A stretch of DNA of 41,618 nucleotides from IMG/VR virus record IMGVR_UViG_3300017771_000027, positions 1 through 41,618 of that record; one strand, written 5' to 3'. How positions within the stretch are numbered: position 1 is the stretch's first letter; the number at the start of each line of letters is the position of its first letter. The stretch comes from a virus. The notes beneath the pieces were generated by a model. It was not told the DNA's origin. It did no database searches and saw only the letters and a program-made list of their open reading frames with translations. Both the position numbers and the translations under genes were made by a program. Below, piece after piece: positions 7,630 to 16,602 of the stretch.

Positions 7630-8312
7630 TGGGAGTATTCGGTACAAGTAATGGTCAAATATTATCATCTATGAATGCTAATAATCAAACGCAGTTTAAA
7701 ACAATGAATAATTTATTAACTTTACAAGAGAACCATGTAGAAGATTTCTTTCAATATCATGGAGAAGCATTTTTAGCGGCTTTAGATAAATTAATAGAAG
7801 ATGCAGTAGAAAGAAGTGTTAGTAAAGTTCTAGTTAATTTAAAGTTTAATACTCAAAGTAGTGGAGAAATAGTATTACATTCTGATGCATTATCATCACT
7901 TAATACTATTACAGAAGAAAACATTACATTAGATTTACAAACATTATTGGCTACTGCGGTTAATAGTGAAGTTATTATGCAAAGAAGAATGGCTAAACAA
8001 CAATATCTTGAATCACAAGGATTTTCTAGCCCTGCACAACAACCTATGCCTGTACAACCTATGGGTATGAACCCACAAAATATACAAGGTGGTAATATGG
8101 GTGTAGGTATGAATAATGCTATGAATCAACAAGCAATGGCTATGAATAATGGTAGCGGATATCCCGTTCCACCTGCCGGATATGACCAAATGAATAATGC
8201 ATATTGGATAGACCCTAATACAGGTCAGATGACATATACACCTCCTACTAGTGGTTTAGGATTAGGTGCGGCCATAACTAAAGGCGTTGCTTGGGCTAAA
8301 TGGTTGGCTTAA
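7629..8312 (+). CDS. Helical protein with Q/M/N/P-rich tail
   Basis: 227 residues, starting in the TAATG overlap with the zinc-finger gene. Residues ~15-135 look mostly helical (FKTMNNLLTLQENHVEDFFQ, LAALDKLIEDAVERSVSKVL). Residues ~145-205 are low complexity with repeated Met, Asn, Gln, Pro and Gly (QQPMPVQPMGMNPQN), then a short WIDPNTGQMTYTPP motif and a moderately hydrophobic C-terminal helix (LGLGAAITKGVAWAKWLA) that could be amphipathic. The disordered middle suggests an adaptor or condensate-forming part. Not recognised; most likely acts with its neighbours. Confidence 0.5.
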   Translation: MGVFGTSNGQILSSMNANNQTQFKTMNNLLTLQENHVEDFFQYHGEAFLAALDKLIEDAVERSVSKVLVNLKFNTQSSGEIVLHSDALSSLNTITEENITLDLQTLLATAVNSEVIMQRRMAKQQYLESQGFSSPAQQPMPVQPMGMNPQNIQGGNMGVGMNNAMNQQAMAMNNGSGYPVPPAGYDQMNNAYWIDPNTGQMTYTPPTSGLGLGAAITKGVAWAKWLA

Positions 8313-8326
8313 GCGAGGTTTATAGA

Positions 8327-10765
8327 ATGAGTTCAGCATTAATTATACCAAAAGATATACAAAATAATATAATTGGTGAGAATACATTAAATATAAATGA
8401 TATCTATTTACAAGAATCAGATAAAACAAGTCAATTTAATGAATTATTAAAGAAGAATAGTTTGTTTAGAAATATGGTTTTATTTCTATTTTCTAATTCT
8501 AATGTAAAAAGTCAAAGTATTACACAATCTCAACAATCCACATACTTATTATTACAACTAGATAAAGAGGATATGGACACATACACAAGAAAAAGAGAAC
8601 AAGATGACAACATGATGACAGTAAGAAATCCTTTAAAATTTATACAAAATGCAAATAAAAATTTTACAGACGAAGAATTTAAAGAATTTAAAGAAACATT
8701 TTTTGACATTATAGAAAATGTTGAGTTAGAAGAGTTTTTTGATAATATACTTGATATTGAAGATATAGATGAAAAAAACTTTAATACAATTTTTAGTAAT
8801 AAAGAATTTAAAGAATTTAAAGAAAAATTAAAAACCATACGAAACGGAAAAATTACAATAGAAGATTTGACTAATATAAAAATTAGAAATATTCTAGTAG
8901 GAGAAAAAGGGCAAGTAGGTACACAAGACTCAAAACCACATCCTGAAGAAGAAGAAATTGTTAGTCAAAATTATCTTAATAGTGAGGAATATAAAAACAG
9001 ACTAGAAGATAAGTCTGATGCTGAAGACCATCTTAGTTTAATTGCTAAATTTCAAGATAGTCTTCCGATTTTATATGATGATATTATGAAATATATTTCT
9101 ATCAAACCACATTATATAAAAAGAAAAAAAGCAATAGTAGAAGATAAAACAAGTCTTAGAGTTGTATTTGACCAATATTCGTATTTAAGACAAATATTTC
9201 TAAAATTTGGTTTTGAAGATTTAGAAGAAAGTAACTTTGAATTACATTCTTCGATATTAAAAAGCAATAATTTAATAACTAACATAGAAGGTTCGTTAAG
9301 TAAACAAAATAATTTATTAGTTTACGTTGCACCTGTTTATGAAAAGAAAGAACTTACTAAAATTAGATTAGTTGGTACGAAAAGCATACAAGAGTTTGAT
9401 ATTGATAAGGAAAATGAACTTGCAAAATTAGAGACTGAAATAAATGAATATGAAAATATAGTTAATAAAGATTATATTTACAATGAAATTAAAGATGTAT
9501 TATTGAAATCAGATTTATCTGAAATAGCCTTTATCAATTCTTTACTTAGTACTATTACACCCTCCGAAGGAAAAATTAATGTGGGTGAATTTACAATGGT
9601 TATTTCACATAACAAACCAAAAATGAAGGATATGGATGATTTTGTTAATCAAGTAAGAGAATTGCAAGAAACTTCTACTGAAAGAATACAAGATGATGCT
9701 AAGAAATTGAAAGAAAGATATCAAAAATTTAAGGCATTGTTTGATGGTATTCAAGGCAAGCATTTTGATATAGAGAAAATTGGCAAAATACATTCAGATG
9801 ATTTACCTGTTGGTAAATTGATAGATGGAGCAATGGTACATAAGCCATTAACATCTACAGAAAAAAAATATTCAATTATATTAAAGCCGGAAGATTTCAA
9901 GAAAAAGGCACAGGATGACGCAAAAATAAAAATGTTAAATAAAGAAATTCAATATTTAGACTCTCAAATATTAACTACATCGGACAAGAAAAAAAAGAGG
10001 TCATTACAAGCAAAATTAAGAAGCGTAATTAAAAATAAAAAAGATAAAAATTATAAGAATTATAAGAATGAAGAAATAGTTATAAATACACATTTTATAA
10101 TAGAAGAAATATTTAGTAAAACTGCAAGTGGATATGGTGCAGGTGATAAAGTATTAAGTAGACACGATGCAACTCAAATGTATATTAAGGCGTTAAAAGA
10201 TATAATGAATAAATTAGAAAAAGATAATACGGAATTAATTATGTTTGAGCAAAATTTAGGAGTGTTACATAAGTTTCTTAAAAAAAACAAAGACGGTGAA
10301 TTGGGGAAGACAACAGCATTTGCTGAACAAACAAAATCTATGAAAGAGATGGATATTAAAGGTTTTAATCCAACAGATTTAACAGATAATTATGATGTGT
10401 TAGATGCATATGCTTATTTAAAGAAAAAGAATACTGATGAAGACTTATTTTTTGAAACAATAGCAGATGGTATAAGAACCACCAAAACAACAAAAACTAA
10501 TAGAAAATTTTACATTCCTATTGTCGAAGAAAAAAAATATGTTTTTAATAAAAAGGGTTCTGTAAATACTAAGAAATTTAAAATAAAGTGGTCGAAACAA
10601 GGAAATAAAAAAACCGCTACGCAAAACAAAAAACAATCTAAAGGTGAATTTGGCGATACAATTAGTGATAGCGTAGTTGTTGGAGAAAAGCCTAATGTTA
10701 ACCTTAAAGCATTATTTGATGCACTATTGAGGAACTTTAAAACTTTAAGGGGGTTGACAAAGTAA
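8327..10765 (+). CDS. Large Lys/Glu/Asn-rich coiled-coil protein of unknown function
   Basis: 812 residues from the ATG at 8327, which has GAGGT seven bases upstream; an ATG at 8300 overlaps the previous gene. The protein is highly charged and helical, with coiled-coil stretches around residues 340-380 and 440-490 and two short KEFKEFKE segments (near 125 and 165). The last ~110 residues are very basic (KKFKIKWSKQGNKKTATQNK). No membrane segment, signal peptide, Walker or metal motif was found. It is more A-rich than the capsid and tail genes, which may mean a different origin. It closes the accessory block between capsid and connector genes. Not a recognisable portal, terminase or nuclease. 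Confidence 0.6.
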   Translation: MSSALIIPKDIQNNIIGENTLNINDIYLQESDKTSQFNELLKKNSLFRNMVLFLFSNSNVKSQSITQSQQSTYLLLQLDKEDMDTYTRKREQDDNMMTVRNPLKFIQNANKNFTDEEFKEFKETFFDIIENVELEEFFDNILDIEDIDEKNFNTIFSNKEFKEFKEKLKTIRNGKITIEDLTNIKIRNILVGEKGQVGTQDSKPHPEEEEIVSQNYLNSEEYKNRLEDKSDAEDHLSLIAKFQDSLPILYDDIMKYISIKPHYIKRKKAIVEDKTSLRVVFDQYSYLRQIFLKFGFEDLEESNFELHSSILKSNNLITNIEGSLSKQNNLLVYVAPVYEKKELTKIRLVGTKSIQEFDIDKENELAKLETEINEYENIVNKDYIYNEIKDVLLKSDLSEIAFINSLLSTITPSEGKINVGEFTMVISHNKPKMKDMDDFVNQVRELQETSTERIQDDAKKLKERYQKFKALFDGIQGKHFDIEKIGKIHSDDLPVGKLIDGAMVHKPLTSTEKKYSIILKPEDFKKKAQDDAKIKMLNKEIQYLDSQILTTSDKKKKRSLQAKLRSVIKNKKDKNYKNYKNEEIVINTHFIIEEIFSKTASGYGAGDKVLSRHDATQMYIKALKDIMNKLEKDNTELIMFEQNLGVLHKFLKKNKDGELGKTTAFAEQTKSMKEMDIKGFNPTDLTDNYDVLDAYAYLKKKNTDEDLFFETIADGIRTTKTTKTNRKFYIPIVEEKKYVFNKKGSVNTKKFKIKWSKQGNKKTATQNKKQSKGEFGDTISDSVVVGEKPNVNLKALFDALLRNFKTLRGLTK

Positions 10766-10766
10766 T

Positions 10767-11843
10767 ATGCCAAGAGTTAGTTCCCCAAGTGATTACACAA
10801 GTATCAATCCTAATTATGCTATAGGTAATGGACATTATACAACTCATACTGACATTTCTAATCTATTACAAATTAGTGCTTTTTCATCAAGCACTACTCC
10901 TAACTTAGTAGAAGTTGGTAAAATTATTAAAAATGTAGAAGGTAAAATAGATGATGCTATTGGTATTTCTTATAGACCACTAATCTACAAAGATGAATAT
11001 TATAGTTTTGAAGCATTTACTATGGGAGCATACCCAATACAACATTACAAAGACTATGTTGGTTTTATACAATTAGACCAACCAAAGATTCAAAAAATAG
11101 TAAGATTAGAAGTTTGGCAAGGTAGGTCTTGGAAAGATTTAGCATCTGCTACTGCTAAAATTACAATGCCTACTACTGTTACTACTTCAGCATGGTCTGT
11201 TACTTTAGTAGCAGGGAGTTGGACATTTGTTATTACAGAAAATACACACTTCTATGATACCTTTGGGCCAAAAACAACTGCAAGTCAATTAGCAGATGCA
11301 ATTAATGAAGTATATCCTGCTAAAACTGCTAAGTTTACGGGAGAAACTGCCGCTAAATCTGTAACGGCAAATGGAAATACTAGTATTAACATTTCAGATT
11401 TCTTCTATGCTACTGTAGATTCTGAAGATTCAAATACTGTAATTATCTCATCTTTATTATTAGGAGATGATGGTAAAAATTGTACTATTAGTTCTAATTT
11501 TGGTACAGTTATAGGATTTAATGATAATGAAACATCGGGTAGAACAGAAGATTTTTGGCAAATTGGAGATGAAGGAAAAATATTTTTCTTAAAGAATTAT
11601 CCACATATACAAAATCATTCAGTTAGGGTTAGTTATGTAAGTGGTGATGGTAGAGTTAGTTCTGCAATACATGAGGCCGCAACTAAATTGTCTGCCGCAG
11701 GTATTTTATTACACGATGATAACTCTATTCTTATTGCTGAAACAGGTTCAAATATAGATTTGAAAACTAAACATGATATTTTAGTAGAGGATGCAACAAA
11801 ACTAATAGATGGTAAAAAGAAAATGATACATTTTATATCGTGA
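10767..11843 (+). CDS. Head-tail adaptor protein with inserted beta domain
   Basis: 358 residues. The N-terminal helix pair (DISNLLQISAFSSSTTP then VGKIIKNVEGKIDDAIG) and the C-terminal HSVRVSYVSGDGRVSSAIHE followed by a helix (ATKLSAAGILLHDD) have the layout of gp6-like head-tail adaptors, which bind under the portal. Between them, residues ~130-255 form a beta domain with TTASQLADAINEVYPAKTAK and SNTVIISSLLLGDDGKN, a module also repeated in the 912-residue tail protein downstream. It begins the head-tail joining cluster and follows the 812-residue gene with almost no gap. Adaptor role inferred from pattern and position. Confidence 0.6.
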   Translation: MPRVSSPSDYTSINPNYAIGNGHYTTHTDISNLLQISAFSSSTTPNLVEVGKIIKNVEGKIDDAIGISYRPLIYKDEYYSFEAFTMGAYPIQHYKDYVGFIQLDQPKIQKIVRLEVWQGRSWKDLASATAKITMPTTVTTSAWSVTLVAGSWTFVITENTHFYDTFGPKTTASQLADAINEVYPAKTAKFTGETAAKSVTANGNTSINISDFFYATVDSEDSNTVIISSLLLGDDGKNCTISSNFGTVIGFNDNETSGRTEDFWQIGDEGKIFFLKNYPHIQNHSVRVSYVSGDGRVSSAIHEAATKLSAAGILLHDDNSILIAETGSNIDLKTKHDILVEDATKLIDGKKKMIHFIS

Positions 11844-11848
11844 TTAAT

Positions 11849-12034
11849 ATGGAACAATTAAATACCATTTTAAAAGATGCCATTCAATTGCATATAGATA
11901 GAAATGAAATGTTAAAGGATAGTGTTTATGGGGATTTTGCTATGTCTGATGAAAAAATGTTAAAAGAACTACAAGAAGTTTATGTTAATAAATTAGTGAA
12001 GACAATTAGTAATGTAATAGTAGGGAAGAAATAA
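11849..12034 (+). CDS. Small helical protein in head-tail joining cluster
   Basis: 61 residues from ATG 11849 (a GTG at 11840 overlaps the adaptor stop and is also possible). Entirely helical in appearance (MEQLNTILKDAIQLHIDR, EKMLKELQEVYVNKLVKT), with no membrane segment or motif. Its place between the adaptor and the tail-completion gene suggests a small joining or neck component. Not recognised. Confidence 0.5.
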   Translation: MEQLNTILKDAIQLHIDRNEMLKDSVYGDFAMSDEKMLKELQEVYVNKLVKTISNVIVGKK

Positions 12035-12036
12035 AC

Positions 12037-12567
12037 ATGATGGATGAAGTTACTTTTGTTTTACGTTTATTAAGTGATAGATGGAGTGCGGCGGCTAGTG
12101 CTTTAGTTTCTAGTGGTGATATTATTAATAGTCATGTTGAAACGCCGGAGTTTGTTGATGTTCGGTCTTTAGAACCTAAGAAGGGTAGAAGAATAGATGC
12201 TGATTCAAAATCAATCATAGTTGTTTTTGAAGATTCGTCTTCAACTTCATACCCTACTATGGATTATGCAGTAAGAAACGAAGATTTTGGATTTACAATA
12301 CACATTAGAGTTCTACACAGAAGAGACTTTTCTACTACTACATTTTCAAGAGATAGATTACAATCTTTATATCGAATTACCCGATACATTTTAGAGACTA
12401 ACACTCTTAGACCAACCGTATATGTTGGTGGCGGAACGTCCGGTACAATAGAAGAAAGTGCAGAACTTATTAAATTAAATAGTCGAAGTGATTCAAATGA
12501 CAGAGGTAAAAAACTATTAGGCTACAAACTTTCGGTAGAGATGAAACGGTTCGGCAGGAATACATGA
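12037..12567 (+). CDS. Putative tail completion / tail terminator protein
   Basis: 176 residues, two nucleotides after the previous stop; start at the ATG 12037 or the adjacent ATG 12040. An N-terminal helix is followed by beta strands (SKSIIVVFEDSS, FGFTIHIRVLHRRD) and a helix (RDRLQSLYRITRYILET), then more strands ending GYKLSVEMKRFGRN. This alpha/beta order and the position directly before the major tail gene match tail-terminator or tail-completion proteins of siphoviruses. The assignment is inference from synteny and secondary-structure pattern. Confidence 0.5.
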   Translation: MMDEVTFVLRLLSDRWSAAASALVSSGDIINSHVETPEFVDVRSLEPKKGRRIDADSKSIIVVFEDSSSTSYPTMDYAVRNEDFGFTIHIRVLHRRDFSTTTFSRDRLQSLYRITRYILETNTLRPTVYVGGGTSGTIEESAELIKLNSRSDSNDRGKKLLGYKLSVEMKRFGRNT

Positions 12568-12578
12568 GGGAATAAAAA

Positions 12579-14477
12579 ATGGTTAGTAATGAAGTATTTG
12601 TAGGAGCAGGACAATCGGTTACTCTTGTGCCGGAGACTAATATATATCTAGCAGACTGTTCCAATACTACAGGTAGTACTTGGACAACAATTGATTCTTG
12701 GAATGGTGATATATCTTTAGTTCCTAAATTATATGTAGGTTGTATGGCTAAGGTTGAGTTAACTAGTGGAACATTAGTTGGTCATTTTATGATAGTAGAT
12801 AACACTTCTACTTCTTTAACATTTAATGAATCAATACATGGTTCAGATTTAACCAATTTAGATGTTACAATTTTATCATATGGTTCTCCCGTTCCATCTG
12901 TAGTAACTTTGGATGCTCTTGGTGCTACAAATACAGGTTCTAGTACCACAGGAGCAGATGCTTCTGCTATTGCTACTGTTACAATTACAGATGCAGGTGC
13001 TAGTGGTACTAATGCTACTTATACTAATATTGCATTAGAAGGTTCATTGACAGGTAGTGGTGCATTTGCAACTATAGTAGTAGGTAGTAATGCTATTACC
13101 GGTGTAACTATTACAAAAGGTGGAGATGGATATGTAGTGGGAGAAACACTTACACTCGTTACTTCTAGTGGGTATGGTGGAGGTAATAACCCATCCGGTA
13201 TTCCTACTTTAGATGCAAGTAACAGTAGTGCAAATGGTACACTAACAGTAGCCTCTATTGCTACACACGGACATACTTTACTAAGTGATTCTTGGTTAGG
13301 ATTAGTAAATAGTTTTAGTCCACCTACAGTTGAAGCAACATTAACTCAAATGAACTTAGCATTAGGTGGAACAAGAAATTTCACACATCAGTACAAAGGT
13401 GCTGAAACAGTTAGCGGTGCTTCACTTGATATAACATTAAATAATGGTTCATGGTTATATTATGCATTAGGAAGTATGAGTGTTTCTGAAGGTGGTAGTG
13501 CAGGTTCAGCATTATCAAGTGCTTCAACTGCTAAAACTTTTATTAATAGAACTACAGGCCAAATAGTTAGAACAGTTTTAGGTTCAGTTAGTAGCACTAC
13601 AGGAGGGGCAATGATGATATGTCCTCCAATTTCAAGTACTTCCAATTTTACAGAAAGAAGTGCTAATGATTTAGTATATACATTTACAGAATTAAATGGA
13701 GATTCACTTCCTTCTTTCGCTATAGATATGACACATACAAAAGCAAGTAATTCAGATAAATTAGATACTTTAGGTGGAACACCGGAGTCTGCTCATGATA
13801 ATATGTGGGCTAAATTAGCAACAGGTTGTCAAGTAAATAGTCTTACTATGAATTTTGCAGAGGGAGAAGAAGTAAAAGCAAGTGTTGATTTAGTAACTAA
13901 AACACTTTTTGATTGCCCTGAATTATATTACCCACAAAGAAACGTTAGTACTGTTTCTGACCTACATAATTTTGGAACTACAGTAGAAAACTATCCTTTT
14001 ATGTTTTCAGATGGAGCAATAAAGATATTTGGACAAACCTTTTCTAAAATAAAATCCGGTTCTATTGCAATAGCAAATAACTTAACACCTCATAGATTTA
14101 TTGGTAATTATGACCGTAGAAGTATTAGTCATCATACCCCTGCTCAAAGAACATATGATTTAAATTTCACAATGTTAATTACTGATACAAGAGTTTGGGA
14201 AGAACTTAGAAGAAGTGATGAATTTGATGCAAGTGGTGCAGGAGTACCTAGTAGTGGTGTAGTTCAAATTAAATTTGCTAAACCTACTACTACTGCTCAT
14301 AGTGGCAGTGTTACAGAAGAAATTATTGATTTACAATTTTCAGATTATATTGTAGATTCAGTTACAGTTCCATTCCCCGATGATAAAGGTGCTTTAGAAG
14401 TAGAAGTTACTATGAAAGCAAGAACGTTAACTAATGCTTCATACACAGGTAATTGGGAAATCATAAATACAGATTAG
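12579..14477 (+). CDS. Major tail (tube) protein with inserted domain
   Basis: 632 residues, long for a tail tube protein. The C-terminal ~380 residues contain repeated strands and the pattern MNFAEGEEVKASVDLVTKT, ALEVEVTMKARTLTN and QRTYDLNFTMLITDTRVWEE, as in tube proteins of long-tailed viruses. The N-terminal part carries an extra Gly/Ser/Thr-rich beta domain (about residues 110-215, with DGYVVGETLTLVTSSGYGGG), probably exposed on the tail surface. It is followed by a hairpin and then by the chaperone pair and tape measure, the classic siphovirus order. Confident of the position-based call, less of exact domain limits. Confidence 0.7.
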   Translation: MVSNEVFVGAGQSVTLVPETNIYLADCSNTTGSTWTTIDSWNGDISLVPKLYVGCMAKVELTSGTLVGHFMIVDNTSTSLTFNESIHGSDLTNLDVTILSYGSPVPSVVTLDALGATNTGSSTTGADASAIATVTITDAGASGTNATYTNIALEGSLTGSGAFATIVVGSNAITGVTITKGGDGYVVGETLTLVTSSGYGGGNNPSGIPTLDASNSSANGTLTVASIATHGHTLLSDSWLGLVNSFSPPTVEATLTQMNLALGGTRNFTHQYKGAETVSGASLDITLNNGSWLYYALGSMSVSEGGSAGSALSSASTAKTFINRTTGQIVRTVLGSVSSTTGGAMMICPPISSTSNFTERSANDLVYTFTELNGDSLPSFAIDMTHTKASNSDKLDTLGGTPESAHDNMWAKLATGCQVNSLTMNFAEGEEVKASVDLVTKTLFDCPELYYPQRNVSTVSDLHNFGTTVENYPFMFSDGAIKIFGQTFSKIKSGSIAIANNLTPHRFIGNYDRRSISHHTPAQRTYDLNFTMLITDTRVWEELRRSDEFDASGAGVPSSGVVQIKFAKPTTTAHSGSVTEEIIDLQFSDYIVDSVTVPFPDDKGALEVEVTMKARTLTNASYTGNWEIINTD

Positions 14478-14521
14478 GGGGATATTCAGTAAAATAGGAT
14501 ATTCTTAAAAAATTAGTTTCC

Positions 14522-14547
14522 ATCAACATTGTTTGTTTGTTGATTTT
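14522..14547 (+). terminator. hairpin with short T-run behind the major tail gene
   Basis: ATCAACA pairs with TGTTGAT (7 bp, 9-nt loop), followed directly by a short T-run and AAAAA, in the 79-nt gap after the major tail gene. A GATATTC direct repeat (14481 and 14498) precedes it. A weak terminator or attenuator that lowers expression after an abundant product is likely. Confidence 0.45.
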
Positions 14548-14568
14548 AAAAAGTAGGTGGAAAAGAAA

Positions 14569-14934
14569 ATGAGTGAAATAGAAAATGATAAGAGTAGGTT
14601 GTTCGCAACCATTGACCAAAAGATGTATGAAATAAAAGTCGCAGAAGATAGCGATAAAATAATGAAAGTGTGGGTTAGAGAACCTACTTGGCTACAAGTA
14701 GAAACTGCATTATCTTCAGTTATGGACGTAGATGCACAAACGCAAGAAATGTCTTTAAATTTAACTAAGATGTATAAGTTTATGGTAACTGAATTTATTG
14801 CAAAAACTGAACCGTCCTTAACACATATTGAATTATTAAGACTAAATCCCTATATTGGTTCTCAAATAAAAGAAATTCTACCTAATCCATTTATGGACGC
14901 TATGGGGGATGATACGGGAAAAGCAACGCAATAA
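14569..14934 (+). CDS. Tail assembly chaperone, short form (G-like)
   Basis: 121 residues from the ATG at 14569, with GGTGG ten bases before it (a GTG at 14557 falls on that site). The protein is small, mixed alpha/beta then helical (KVWVREPTWLQVETALSSV, LTKMYKFMVTEFIAK), as in G-type tail chaperones that coat the tape measure during tail assembly. It lies between the major tail and tape-measure genes and ends with a slippery sequence just before its stop, giving a longer fusion product listed separately. Confidence 0.75.
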   Translation: MSEIENDKSRLFATIDQKMYEIKVAEDSDKIMKVWVREPTWLQVETALSSVMDVDAQTQEMSLNLTKMYKFMVTEFIAKTEPSLTHIELLRLNPYIGSQIKEILPNPFMDAMGDDTGKATQ

Positions 14935-15149
14935 AACGAGCATTATCCGGCAGAGATATTGATGCAGGATTAGCATTTAAAATAATGCTATATTCATATT
15001 GTCAAGCATTTAAAATAAGTCCTAATGAGGCTAAACATACTCCTGTAAAGTTAATGTTAGAAATGTTACAAATACATGCAGAAGTAGAAGGACTTAAATC
15101 AGACGAAATTCAAAAACAAACTAGGGAGATAACCAAACATGGCAGATAA
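14569..15149 (+). CDS. Tail assembly chaperone, long form made by -1 frameshift (GT-like)
   Basis: Slipping -1 at 14916-14922 avoids the stop at 14932 and continues in an open frame to TAA at 15147. The extension is about 75 residues (SNAIKRALSGRDIDAGLAFK and so on, ending QKQTREITKHGR) and is helical. The fusion would be ~193 residues. The extension frame has no suitable start of its own near its beginning and overlaps the tape-measure start by 11 nt, as in many siphoviruses. Without the shift, the 204 nt between chaperone and tape measure would be unexplained. Confidence 0.8.
14916..14922 (+). promoter_or_regulatory. -1 ribosomal slippery heptamer
   Basis: In the zero frame the bases read G GGA AAA, a perfect X XXY YYZ heptamer, four codons before the stop of the short chaperone. 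Lambda uses G GGA AAG at the same place. I did not find a convincing strong stem-loop just downstream. Confidence 0.85.
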
Positions 15150-16602
15150 GGATAGTATCGAAGCAGTTACTAGTTTGGGTAAAGCCATGCAAGATTTGGC
15201 TAATATCAATGATGGATTAGCATCTTCTTTTGGTAAAGTTTCAGAAGAAAGTAAACTATGGAATATTACATCTAGAATCTTGTCCGGTTCAGGATTATGG
15301 AAATTACAGAATTATATAAGAGCCGTTGGAAATACAATTTCCTTATATGAAAAAAATCAATTAAAAGCAAATCAAGCACAAATACAAAGCATGGAAAGTT
15401 TAATGGGATTACAGAAAAGATATAGCGAATTAGGAAAAGAATTAAAATTGGTAAATAGATATGAAGGAGAAGCATATAGATTAATGTTGTTAAAACATAA
15501 AGGGAATAAAAACGCCGCAAAAAATGCCGCTAAAAAATTAATAACAACAACACAACAAAATATAGCAGATAAATTATCAGTATCACTTGCTGATAAAGCA
15601 AAGAGTCGTTTTGGTAAAACAGTAAGTGAAATAGGTGGATATCTTAGTGGAGAACGAAGAAAAAATACTTATGGAATAGCAGGTAAGAATAAAGGACAAT
15701 TTATGAAAGAGGCTAGAGGTGGCTATGCAGGTAGAGTTATGCAAAGATATTCTGCTAATGTTAAAGGTGCAGTTGGTGGATTTATGTCTGCTAAAGGTAG
15801 TGGTAAAAGCGATTTTATGAATCACCTAGCGGGTAAAAGTAAATTTTTGTTTAAGTCTATGGGGAAATTTTTTGGCCCAATGGCAAAAATGGGGAGTGGT
15901 CTTCTTAAAATAGGAAGATTACTTCCTCTATTTTTGTCTATTGGTGTAGGAGTATTGTTACAATTTTCTATATGGTTAGCAGGTATTGGTATAGGGTTAA
16001 TAATATTAGTTAAGGTGCTTAGAAAAGGAGGCTTTGTTGAGATATTTAAAAACATAAATAAAACCTTTAAAGGAATTGATTTTGATATGTTTGGTGTGTT
16101 TATAGACTCTTTTAAAGATATAGGTGGAGGACTATTTGCTATATTAAAGGCTATATTTAAAGGAGATTTTGGTTTATTTGCAGAAGGTTTATTTAGATTA
16201 TTTAAAGGTATTATTAAGTTTGCAGTTTCTTCGATAGCAATAGTATTAGCAGTTTCGGCGGCACTATTAGCAGGTTTAATAAAAGGAATGATTAATACAT
16301 TAGTTGATGGACTTAATGCATTACCTTTGGTGTCCGGTATTCCTAGATTAGCAACAGGTGGTTCTATTGCAAATGGTGGTATGGCTCTTGTTGGAGAACG
16401 TGGGCCTGAATTAGTAAGTTTACCTACAGGAGCAAGAGTACACTCGAATTCCGCTAGTCGGAACATGGGTAGTAATATTCACGTTCATATAAGTGGTAGA
16501 GTTGGTGCTAGTGATTCAGAAATTAGAGATATAGCAAATAAAGTAGCAAGAGAAGTTAACTTAAGAATGAATAGAACAGGTAGTGCAGTAGGTAGATTTT
16601 AA
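15139..16602 (+). CDS. Tape measure protein
   Basis: 487 residues. The N-terminal half is helical and Lys/Ala-rich (KNAAKNAAKKLITTTQQN). The centre has several long hydrophobic helices (LLPLFLSIGVGVLLQFSIWL, ILKAIF, SSIAIVLAVSAALLAGLIKG). The C-terminus carries ATGGSIANGGMALVGERG and PELVSLPTGARV, a pattern very common at the end of tape measures. Its length would set a tail of roughly 70 nm at about 0.15 nm per residue, which is short. It overlaps the frameshifted chaperone by 11 nt and the next gene by one base. Strongly supported by motif and order. Confidence 0.85.
   Translation: MADKDSIEAVTSLGKAMQDLANINDGLASSFGKVSEESKLWNITSRILSGSGLWKLQNYIRAVGNTISLYEKNQLKANQAQIQSMESLMGLQKRYSELGKELKLVNRYEGEAYRLMLLKHKGNKNAAKNAAKKLITTTQQNIADKLSVSLADKAKSRFGKTVSEIGGYLSGERRKNTYGIAGKNKGQFMKEARGGYAGRVMQRYSANVKGAVGGFMSAKGSGKSDFMNHLAGKSKFLFKSMGKFFGPMAKMGSGLLKIGRLLPLFLSIGVGVLLQFSIWLAGIGIGLIILVKVLRKGGFVEIFKNINKTFKGIDFDMFGVFIDSFKDIGGGLFAILKAIFKGDFGLFAEGLFRLFKGIIKFAVSSIAIVLAVSAALLAGLIKGMINTLVDGLNALPLVSGIPRLATGGSIANGGMALVGERGPELVSLPTGARVHSNSASRNMGSNIHVHISGRVGASDSEIRDIANKVAREVNLRMNRTGSAVGRF

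Noticed and set aside
8327-10765. Portal protein identity for the 812-residue gene
   Set aside because: No portal-like pattern; order (after capsid) and coiled-coil composition do not fit. The portal probably lies left of the window.
15822-16466. 214-residue open frame on the - strand within the tape measure
   Set aside because: Lies opposite a clear tape-measure gene, has Pro/Asn-rich antisense composition and no ribosome site.
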